The notes beneath the pieces were generated by a model, which had not been told where the DNA came from, did no database searches, and saw nothing but the letters and a program-made list of their open reading frames with translations. The position numbers and the translations under genes were made by a program. Shown piece by piece: positions 49,954-59,348 of a stretch of 64,000 nucleotides of DNA. The DNA is from Candidatus Anaerostipes avistercoris (GTDB lineage Bacteria; Bacillota; Clostridia; Lachnospirales; Lachnospiraceae): positions 40,379 to 104,378 of the forward strand of contig DWWD01000016.1 of NCBI GenBank assembly GCA_019119895.1, in the 5' to 3' direction. Position 1 is the stretch's first letter. Every line of letters begins with the position of its first letter.

Positions 49954-50435
49954 GAAGGGAGAATCACTTTCCAGGCCTCCAGCAGCCGTTCCAGAGAATA
50001 GGAAGCGTTTGCAGGGCTGGTGGAAGGAAGCCGGACAGCCGGACTGCCGGTTACAGGCTCGCAGTATTTTTTATAAAGCTGAAAGGCGGTGCCGCCGTTG
50101 GTGTAAATCTGACGGACTGGCGCTGCTTTTAATATGTGGGAAAAATCGTTCGGAACCGCGTTTTTGATGCTGCTGTCGCTGGAACCGTGGATATCGCAGG
50201 AAGCGATCACATCCCACACAGCGATATGGTGCTTCAGCAGAAAAATCTTCTTGTCCTCTACAGTTTCCGGCAGAGAATCCTCCATCAGAATGGATAAAAC
50301 CTTCCAGAAACGATTTCTCGGATGATGATAAAAAAATCCGGCTTCCCTGGATTTCACAGAGGGAAAAGACCCGAGGATCAGAATTTCAGACTGATGATTA
50401 AAAACAGGGGGAATCTGATGTATAACATGTTCCAT
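49950..50435 (-). CDS. Mug/UDG-like DNA-deoxyinosine glycosylase
   Basis: ILILGSFPSVKSREAGFFYHHPRNRFWKVL...WDVIASCDIHGSSDSSIKNAVPNDF...LPSTSPANAS; likely start 50435. Confidence 0.85.
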   Translation of the reverse strand: MEHVIHQIPPVFNHQSEILILGSFPSVKSREAGFFYHHPRNRFWKVLSILMEDSLPETVEDKKIFLLKHHIAVWDVIASCDIHGSSDSSIKNAVPNDFSHILKAAPVRQIYTNGGTAFQLYKKYCEPVTGSPAVRLPSTSPANASYSLERLLEAWKVILPS

Positions 50436-50562
50436 ATTATGGCGCTCCTTTTTGTCATTTTTTCTCATTGTAGCAGATTTTACGCAAAATTTGTAGAAAG
50501 AGAGCATGCGCCTATACCATTTTCTGACAAAGAATTTCCGGCGGCTTTCATATAATGGCAGT

Positions 50563-51354
50563 ATGTTTTTCGTTATGATATTTCTGAGGCAGTGGGCAGT
50601 TCTGGAAATCCTGCTGTTCATGGTCAGCAAAGCATTGAAACAAAACAGCAGCATGTGGAAAGTCACCGTGGCGGCAGCTGCCGGAAGCGCGGCAGGATGT
50701 GCGGCGCTGATGCTTCCGGGAAAAATACTGACCCTGCCTGCCGCTGTCTGGCTTACGGTGCAGATAGGATTTGGCTCCAAATGGAAGAAAAAAATGTATT
50801 TCGCCGGCTGTCTGGCGGCGGGAGCCTTCCTCTGCGGCGGTATATGGACCATGTGCCGTCCTTACATACCAGGCGGAAGCTGGATACTGGGAGGCGTCAT
50901 ATCGGCAGCTGCTCTCTGGGGCTTTTACAGGTTTTTCTGGAGAGATGTGCTGCGGCAGAAGGATTTCCTGTATGATGTTTCCTTTACCTGGAAAGGAAGG
51001 AGAATCCGGGTCTGCGGTTTTGCCGATACAGGAAATTTTCTTTATGAGCCGGCAGGAAGGATGCCGGTTTCCGTGCTGGAAGCCTCTGTCCTGCAGAAAT
51101 ATTATGAGGAATCGTTGGAACATCTGACGGAAAAACATGATGGAAATGGAATCCGGATGATTCCGTATCACTCTGTGGGCAGAAAACGCGGCATTATGAC
51201 AGGTATTATCGTTGATGACATCGAAATTTCCGGAAAAGACGGGAAAATTCAGGTGGAAAAGGGGGTGATTGGGATCTCAGAAGAGCCGTTATCGGAAAAG
51301 GGAGTGTATCAGCTTCTGCTTCATCCGGATTTGATGAAATATGGGAGGTTGTAA
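50563..51354 (+). CDS. spoIIGA: Sigma-E processing peptidase SpoIIGA
   Basis: N-terminal multi-TM region, catalytic [22 protein letters not shown]; directly upstream of sigE. Confidence 0.88.
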   Translation: MFFVMIFLRQWAVLEILLFMVSKALKQNSSMWKVTVAAAAGSAAGCAALMLPGKILTLPAAVWLTVQIGFGSKWKKKMYFAGCLAAGAFLCGGIWTMCRPYIPGGSWILGGVISAAALWGFYRFFWRDVLRQKDFLYDVSFTWKGRRIRVCGFADTGNFLYEPAGRMPVSVLEASVLQKYYEESLEHLTEKHDGNGIRMIPYHSVGRKRGIMTGIIVDDIEISGKDGKIQVEKGVIGISEEPLSEKGVYQLLLHPDLMKYGRL

Positions 51355-51355
51355 T

Positions 51356-52069
51356 GTGCTGAAATTAAAATTAACAAACGGCCGGAAAACTTTTTTCGCA
51401 AGAGGAAATGAGATTCATTATATCGGGGGTGCGGAGATCCTGCCGGCGCCGCTGGAGGCCAGGGAAGAGCAGAGGATGATACATATGCTGGGAACGGCAG
51501 ATGAACCGGAGGCAAGAGCCATGCTGATCGAGAGAAATCTCCGGCTGGTGGTCTATATCGCGAAGAAATTTGACAATACAGGAATCGGTGTGGAAGATCT
51601 GATTTCCATTGGTACCATCGGGCTGATCAAGGCGATCAATACCTTTAATCCGGCAAAGAATATCAAACTGGCAACATATGCGTCCAGATGCATCGAAAAC
51701 GAGATTCTCATGTATCTGAGACGGAATAACAAGACAAGGATGGAAGTGTCCATTGACGAGCCGCTGAATGTGGACTGGGACGGCAATGAACTGCTTTTGT
51801 CCGATATCCTTGGCACCGATGAGGATATCATATACCGGGACCTGGAACATGAAGTGGACCGAAAACTTCTCATGAAGGCCATGACAATCCTTACAGACAG
51901 AGAAAAAAGAATCATTGAACTGAGATTCGGAATCAATCAGAAAAATGGAGAGGAAAAGACGCAGAAGGAGGTGGCGGACATGATGGGAATTTCCCAGTCT
52001 TACATCTCCAGGCTGGAGAAGAAAATCATCAAGCGTCTGAAAAAGGAAATGACGAGGATGGGATGCTGA
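51356..52069 (+). CDS. sigE: RNA polymerase sporulation sigma factor SigE (GTG start)
   Basis: [12 protein letters not shown]...[41 protein letters not shown]...[23 protein letters not shown]; gggagg RBS before GTG 51356. Confidence 0.95.
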   Translation: MLKLKLTNGRKTFFARGNEIHYIGGAEILPAPLEAREEQRMIHMLGTADEPEARAMLIERNLRLVVYIAKKFDNTGIGVEDLISIGTIGLIKAINTFNPAKNIKLATYASRCIENEILMYLRRNNKTRMEVSIDEPLNVDWDGNELLLSDILGTDEDIIYRDLEHEVDRKLLMKAMTILTDREKRIIELRFGINQKNGEEKTQKEVADMMGISQSYISRLEKKIIKRLKKEMTRMGC

Positions 52070-52103
52070 AATCATGTATACACGGGGAAATGCCGGACTT
52101 TTG

Positions 52104-52132
52104 TTGACATTTCCCCGGCGCTGTGATATAAA
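52104..52132 (+). promoter_or_regulatory. Promoter of licT-like gene
   Basis: TTGACA-N17-TATAAA. Confidence 0.7.
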
Positions 52133-52161
52133 AATATATAGAAATAAGATAATTGACAGCC

Positions 52162-52250
52162 GGGATTGTTACTGGAGAAGGCGATACCTGGGTTTTACAA
52201 GACAGCATAACAGGATAGATATGCTCTTTTGTAAAACCTGGGTTTTTTTA
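52162..52250 (+). promoter_or_regulatory. RAT (ribonucleic antiterminator) plus overlapping terminator, upstream of licT
   Basis: GGGATTGTTACTGGAGAAGGCGATACCTGGG, then ggttttacaaga...tcttttgtaaaacctgggttttttt. Confidence 0.85.
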
Positions 52251-52359
52251 TTTCACAGGATACAGTTTCCCGTGAAATAGAAAATGCTCTGCAGCGACTG
52301 CACTGGAGCGGAAAAGAAATTTATGAAAATCTATGACACAGAAAAAAGAGGAGAATTTT

Positions 52360-53216
52360 ATGATTATTAAAAAAATCATGAATAACAATGTCGTATTTGT
52401 GGAGGACAGGAAGAAAAACGAGTTGATTCTTGTGGGAAGCGGCATTGGGTTTAAAATGAAGCCGGGAATGAAGGCGGATGAATCCAGGATTGAAAAGACG
52501 TTTCTGCTGAGCAGGTTTAAAGAACAGAAACGGCTGATCGAGCTTTTGTCCAAGATTTCCTCCGAGGACTTTAAGCTGGCGGATCATATCATTCAGTATG
52601 CCAGGGCGGCGCTGGGGACAGATTTGGATGAAAACATTTATGTGACGCTGACGACCACATGGTGTTTGCTATGGAAAGGACAAAGAAAGGCATTATTTTC
52701 CGAAATGCTTTGTTGTGGGAGATCAGGCAGTTCTACCCACAGGAATTTGCCATTGGCCAGTACGCCATCGAGGTAATCGCCAAAAAAACAGGGATTCAGA
52801 TGGCTGAGGATGAGGCAGCGTTTATTGCTCTTCATATTGCCAATGCAAGATCGGACGGGGACATTGCGGAAGTAGAAGTTACCACAAAGATTCTGAAGGC
52901 GGCGCTGAAGATCATAAAACTGACCTATCAGATTGAGCTGGATGAGGATTCACTGGATTATGGAAGGTTTGTTGTTCATATGAAATACTTTGTCGGCAGA
53001 CTGATGAAAAAGAAACTGCTGGATCAGAATGATCCTGTGTTTATTGATATGATTAAGCAGCAGTACAGCAAGGCTTTCGGCTGTGCGGTGAAGATCGGAC
53101 AGCTCGTAACGGAACAATATGACATGGACATCAACGATGATGAGCTGGTGTACCTGACCATTCATATTCAGGGAATTACAAATTCAATTTCTAACAAAAA
53201 AAGCCTTGACAAATAG
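52360..53216 (+). pseudogene. licT: BglG/LicT family transcriptional antiterminator, frameshifted
   Basis: N-terminal CAT-RBD + start of PRD1 in frame 1 (to ...IYVTLT), rest of PRD1/PRD2 in frame 3 (DHMVFAMERTKKGI...); one base apparently missing near 52650. Confidence 0.85.
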
Positions 53217-53234
53217 AATGGAACAGATTATAAT
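53206..53234 (+). promoter_or_regulatory. Consensus sigma-A promoter for bglP, overlapping the licT 3' end
   Basis: TTGACA-N17-TATAAT. Confidence 0.8.
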
Positions 53235-53285
53235 AATTTACAGAAATTGGAAATAGTGACAGGGGAGAGGGATTTCCCCGAAGTC

Positions 53286-53377
53286 AGGATTGTTACTGAA
53301 GAAGGCGATACCTGAGCTGATTGAGAACACAGATAGGCGGTCTGCGGATCCGTGTTTTCAATTGGTTCAGGTTTTTT
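53286..53377 (+). promoter_or_regulatory. Second RAT plus terminator, upstream of bglP
   Basis: AGGATTGTTACTGAAGAAGGCGATACCT, then cctgagctgattgagaacac...gtgttttcaattggttcaggttttttt. Confidence 0.87.
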
Positions 53378-53507
53378 TATATCTACAGGAAATTCCAACT
53401 GGGATTCCTGGGGCATAAAATGCTTTATTATTTTCTTAATGGCGCGCATGGAAGAAAGTAAATGATTACGATTCATTATGATCGAAGAAAAGAAGGGAGA
53501 AAAAAGA

Positions 53508-55400
53508 ATGGCGACGAAAGTCAGAGATTACACAAAGCTGGCCAGTGATATTATTCAGGAAGTCGGCGGAAAAGAAAATATTATCAATGCGACGAGATGT
53601 GCGACTAGATTGAGACTTGTATTGAAAGAGACAGCAGGTGACGCAAAAGAAAGAGTTGGAAAGCTTCCGGGAGTCATTACAGTTGTGGAAAACAGCGGAC
53701 AGTTCCAGGTAGTCATTGGAAACCATGTCGGAGAGGTTTATACGCAGGTGGCAAAAGAACTGGATCTGGATAATTCCGACCGTGTGGTGGAAGAACCGAA
53801 ACAGGGAGTATTAAACCGGGTCATCGCAACTATGTCTGCTGTTTTTGCTCCATTTATTTATGTGCTGGCGGCAGCCGGTATTTTACAGGGTATTTTGATT
53901 CTTATCAATCTGGCAGTGCCGTCTTTTGCCAATACAGGAACTTATGAAGTGTTAAGTTTTATGTCCTGGGCGCCGTTTACGTTCCTGCCGATCTTTATCG
54001 CGATTACGGCATCCAAGCATTTTCAGTGCAACATTTACATTGCGGTTCTCTGCTGCTGTGCGCTGGTAAGCCCGACATGGACAGAGATGGCAGCCAGAAT
54101 CGCGGACGGGGAGACAATCAAGTTTCTGATTTTCAATCTTTCAGAAACAACCTATACATCCTCTGTTCTGCCGCCGCTGTTCCTTGTATGGATTCTTTCC
54201 TATCTGGAACATTTTGCAGAGAAGAGGCTCCATGAAAATATCCGTTCCCTGTTTACTCCGCTGATTTGTCTGGTGGTTATGGTTCCATTGACCATTCTGT
54301 TAATCGGACCTCTTTCCAGTCTTTTGGCGACAGGTATCGCAAATGGATATAATACCTTGTTTGAAACAGTTCCGGCACTGGCAGCAGCCGTGATCGGAGG
54401 CGTATGGCAGGTTATCGTTATTTTTGGCGTTCACTGGGGAATTACGCCGGTGGTACTTGCTAACTTTGATATGTACGGAAGAGATTCGTTCCAGGCATTC
54501 CAGACCATTGCTGTTGTGGCACAGATGGCAGCAGCATTTGGCGTTTTCATCAAATCCAGAAACAAAGAATTTAAAGGCGTGGCCCTTTCTTCCGGAATCA
54601 CAGGAATCTTCGGTATTACAGAGCCTGCGATTTACGGTGTTACCCTCCGCCTGAAGAAACCTTTTGCCTGCGGATGTGTGGCAGGCGCTGTCGGAGCCAT
54701 CGTGGCAAGTTTCTTCAACACATATTATTATGCTTACGCAGGACTTCCGGGACTGCTCACTACGGTCAACGCCATCAATTCCGATAATCCGACGTCCTTC
54801 CTCGGAGAAGCAATCGGATGCGCGATCGCTATTGTGGGAGCCATTGTTCTCGTGCAGATTGTAGGTTTTGATGATCCGAAACCGGAAGAAGAGGAAGAAG
54901 CGCTGCCGGAGAAGACAGACGCCAGTGCAAACAGCGGAGCGCAGACACACAAAGATGTGTATGCTCCGATCAAAGGGGAAGTAATCCCTCTGACAGAGGT
55001 GGAAGACGAAGTATTCAGCAGTCAGCTTATGGGAAAAGGAGCAGCCATTAAGCCGGAAGAAGGAAAGGTGTACGCGCCGTTTGATGGAACAGTGGAAAGT
55101 ATTTTTGATACGAAACACGCTATGGGACTGAAATCCAATGACGGAGTGGAACTGCTGATCCATGTGGGAATGGACACAGTAAAACTCAATGGAGAACCAT
55201 TTGAATTAAAGACAGAAGCAGGAAAGAAAATATCCAAAGGAGACCTGCTGCTGGAGTTTGACATGAAGAAGATCGAAGAAGCGGGACTTCCGCTGGTAAC
55301 GCCGGTCATTGTATCCAATACGGATGATTACACCGATGTGCTGGCATACCCGAACGAAAAAGTAGAACCGGGTGACGCGTTATTATCTGTTATCGAGTAA
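53508..55400 (+). CDS. bglP: Beta-glucoside-specific PTS EIIBCA
   Basis: EIIB ENIINATRCATRLRLVLKE, EIIC, and EIIA HVGMDTVKLNGEPF; ATG 53508 with gaaggga RBS. Confidence 0.93.
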   Translation: MATKVRDYTKLASDIIQEVGGKENIINATRCATRLRLVLKETAGDAKERVGKLPGVITVVENSGQFQVVIGNHVGEVYTQVAKELDLDNSDRVVEEPKQGVLNRVIATMSAVFAPFIYVLAAAGILQGILILINLAVPSFANTGTYEVLSFMSWAPFTFLPIFIAITASKHFQCNIYIAVLCCCALVSPTWTEMAARIADGETIKFLIFNLSETTYTSSVLPPLFLVWILSYLEHFAEKRLHENIRSLFTPLICLVVMVPLTILLIGPLSSLLATGIANGYNTLFETVPALAAAVIGGVWQVIVIFGVHWGITPVVLANFDMYGRDSFQAFQTIAVVAQMAAAFGVFIKSRNKEFKGVALSSGITGIFGITEPAIYGVTLRLKKPFACGCVAGAVGAIVASFFNTYYYAYAGLPGLLTTVNAINSDNPTSFLGEAIGCAIAIVGAIVLVQIVGFDDPKPEEEEEALPEKTDASANSGAQTHKDVYAPIKGEVIPLTEVEDEVFSSQLMGKGAAIKPEEGKVYAPFDGTVESIFDTKHAMGLKSNDGVELLIHVGMDTVKLNGEPFELKTEAGKKISKGDLLLEFDMKKIEEAGLPLVTPVIVSNTDDYTDVLAYPNEKVEPGDALLSVIE

Positions 55401-55407
55401 AAGATGA

Positions 55408-56865
<1,458 letters not shown>

Positions 56866-56906
56866 GACAGCAGAAAGAAGCTGCCGGGAAACAGATCGTT
56901 TCTGAC

Positions 56907-56944
56907 AAGGGCAGGTGTGACTTGTGTGAGCCGCACCTGCCCTT
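56907..56944. terminator. Bidirectional terminator between bglA and hxlR-type gene
   Basis: aagggcaggtg...cacctgccctt. Confidence 0.7.
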
Positions 56945-56951
56945 GCATCTG

Positions 56952-57329
56952 TCATGAAGTGGGTTTGTGGAGTCCGTGCATGCTGCAGCTGCTCTCAACG
57001 CCTCTCTGCTCCAGATAATAATCGCCCCAGTCATACATGGAACGGAGCAGAGGTACGATGCTCTGGCCCAGCTCAGTCAGAGAATATTCTACTTTCGGCG
57101 GAACGACGGGATAGACTTCCCGGTGGATCAGTTCATCTGCTTCCAGCTCCCGGAGCTGCTGCGTCAGCATTTTCGGGGTGGCGGCAGGAATCCTCCGTTT
57201 TAATTCGCTGAAACGCAGCGTCTGATTGACCAGATGCCACAGAATCAGAGACTTATATTTTCCTCCGATCAGATCCAGTGTCGTCTCTACGGGACAGTAA
57301 CAGGGTGTCGGTTTTGTTATATTTTCCAT
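56952..57329 (-). CDS. HxlR family transcriptional regulator
   Basis: [80 protein letters not shown]. Confidence 0.94.
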   Translation of the reverse strand: MENITKPTPCYCPVETTLDLIGGKYKSLILWHLVNQTLRFSELKRRIPAATPKMLTQQLRELEADELIHREVYPVVPPKVEYSLTELGQSIVPLLRSMYDWGDYYLEQRGVESSCSMHGLHKPTS

Positions 57330-57554
57330 AGGAACCTCCTTTAGTATCTTTTTGGGTACTATATATCTTTTAAGTGCGTTCTTGCAATTATCATCATTAG
57401 TGATAAAATCATAACATGGAAATAAGATTTGAGCAAATTTTTACAAAAAATATGAAAAATATAGGGGAAAGTCTTTTCTTTCAGTTCCATTTGTAGTAGC
57501 ATAAAAAGGATTGAATATATGAATGATGAATATCATTCTGGAGATGGAGGAAGT

Positions 57555-58298
57555 ATGTTAGAATTAAAAAATATATCATTTACCGTCTCTGATGAAGAAA
57601 ATAGAGACAAAGAAATTATAAAAGACATCAGCCTGACACTGGAAGATGACAAATTTATTGCCATCACCGGGCCAAATGGAGGTGGAAAATCAACACTGGC
57701 CAAGATCATCGTAGGAATTGAGAAACCGACATCCGGCCAGATTATCTGGAATGGACAGGATATCACGGACCTCAGCATTTCTGAGAGAGCGGATCTTGGA
57801 ATCAGCTTTGCTTTCCAGCAGCCGGTCCGTTTTAAAGGAATTACAGTGTTTGATCTGATCAAACTGGCAGTGGGACATCAGATTTCCAGATCAGAAGCCT
57901 GCGAGTATCTGTCAGAGGTTGGACTCTGTGCCAGAGATTATGTAAACCGCGAAGTAGACGCCAGCCTTTCCGGCGGGGAAATCAAGAGAATTGAAATTGC
58001 CACAATTCTTGCAAGAGGAACGAAACTTTCCATTTTTGATGAGCCGGAAGCAGGAATTGACTTGTGGAGTTTTCAGAATCTGATTCAGGTATTTGAGAAA
58101 ATGAGAAATGATATTAAGGGATCCATTCTTATTATTTCTCATCAGGAAAGAATCCTGCGCATTGCTGATGAGATTGTAGTGATCGCGGACGGCGAAGTGC
58201 TGGAGCATGAGAAGGCAGAGGAATTCCTTCCGAAACTTTTAAATGATGCAGACAGCCGGGACGAATCATGTCACTGCTGGAAGAAGGGAGGATGTTAA
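57555..58298 (+). CDS. SufC-like ABC ATPase
   Basis: ITGPNGGGKSTLAKIIVGIE, FQQPVRFKGITV, SLSGGEIKRIEIATIL, FDEPEAGIDLWS. Confidence 0.9.
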   Translation: MLELKNISFTVSDEENRDKEIIKDISLTLEDDKFIAITGPNGGGKSTLAKIIVGIEKPTSGQIIWNGQDITDLSISERADLGISFAFQQPVRFKGITVFDLIKLAVGHQISRSEACEYLSEVGLCARDYVNREVDASLSGGEIKRIEIATILARGTKLSIFDEPEAGIDLWSFQNLIQVFEKMRNDIKGSILIISHQERILRIADEIVVIADGEVLEHEKAEEFLPKLLNDADSRDESCHCWKKGGC

Positions 58299-58299
58299 G

Positions 58300-59229
58300 A
58301 TGGATATTAAAATTGACCCGATCCAGATGCATCTGCTGGAGGAAGTGACGGGACTTCATGAGATTCCGGCAGGCGCTTACAATATCAGAGCCAATGGAAA
58401 AGGCGTGGCAAGACACAGTTCTGCCAATATCGAAATTATTCCGAAAGATGACGGAACAGGAATTGATATTAAAATCAAGCCGGGCACTAAAAATGAAAGT
58501 GTGCATCTTCCGGTGGTGCTCAGTGAGGCGGGGCTCACAGAAGTTGTATATAACGATTTTTATATCGGCGAAAATGCCGATGTGACTATTGTTGCCGGCT
58601 GCGGAATCCACAACGGCGGCAAAAAGAACAGCCAGCATGACGGAATCCATCGTTTTTTTGTAGGAGAGAATGCGAGAATCCGCTATGTGGAAAAGCATTA
58701 TGGAAGCGGAGAGGGAACAGGAGAAAGAATCATGAACCCTCAGACCATTGTGGAAATCGGCAAAAACGGATATATGGAGATGGATACGGCCCAGATCAAG
58801 GGCGTAGATTCCACCAAACGTCTGACTACAGCGAAACTGGCGGAAGGTGCGACGTTTACCGTTATGGAGCGTCTCATGACCCATGGAAAACAGTATGCGG
58901 AAAGCGAGTTTGAAGTGGACCTGAATGGAGATGACTCCGGAGCTCATATTGTATCCAGATCTGTGGCAAAGGATGCGTCTGACCAGATCTTTATTTCCAA
59001 GATTCATGGAAACGCCAAATGCAGCGGCCATTCCGAGTGCGACGCGATCATCATCGGAGATGCCAAGATCAGCGCGGTTCCGGAGATCACAGCGGATTGT
59101 TCCGACGCGTCTCTGATTCATGAGGCTGCCATCGGCAAGATCGCCGGAGAACAGATCATCAAACTGATGACCCTTGGTCTGACAGAAGAAGAAGCAGAAG
59201 AACAGATCATCAACGGATTCTTAAAATAA
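58300..59229 (+). CDS. SufB/SufD family Fe-S assembly protein
   Basis: C-terminal SufBD pattern (SGHSECDAIIIGDAKISAVPEITADCSDASLIHEAAIGKI...EEEAEEQIINGFL). Confidence 0.9.
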   Translation: MDIKIDPIQMHLLEEVTGLHEIPAGAYNIRANGKGVARHSSANIEIIPKDDGTGIDIKIKPGTKNESVHLPVVLSEAGLTEVVYNDFYIGENADVTIVAGCGIHNGGKKNSQHDGIHRFFVGENARIRYVEKHYGSGEGTGERIMNPQTIVEIGKNGYMEMDTAQIKGVDSTKRLTTAKLAEGATFTVMERLMTHGKQYAESEFEVDLNGDDSGAHIVSRSVAKDASDQIFISKIHGNAKCSGHSECDAIIIGDAKISAVPEITADCSDASLIHEAAIGKIAGEQIIKLMTLGLTEEEAEEQIINGFLK

Positions 59230-59237
59230 AACAGGAC

Positions 59238-59267
59238 AAAAGGCGCCTTTTTCGCATGGCGCCTTTT
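59238..59267 (+). terminator. Intrinsic terminator
   Basis: aaaaggcgcc-tttttcgcat-ggcgcctttt. Confidence 0.8.
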
Positions 59268-59348
59268 CATGTACATAAGATTATTTTATCTGATATAATA
59301 AGAATGAAGAAGACAGGAATAATAAAAAGAAAAAGGAGTATGAACCGG

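Noticed and set aside
54300-55163. 287-aa antisense ORF over bglP
   Set aside because: Mirror composition of a confidently called EIIBCA gene.
58132-59121. 329-aa antisense ORF
   Set aside because: Lies entirely opposite sufBD/sufC; His/Ser/Phe/Arg-rich mirror composition, no RBS or family.
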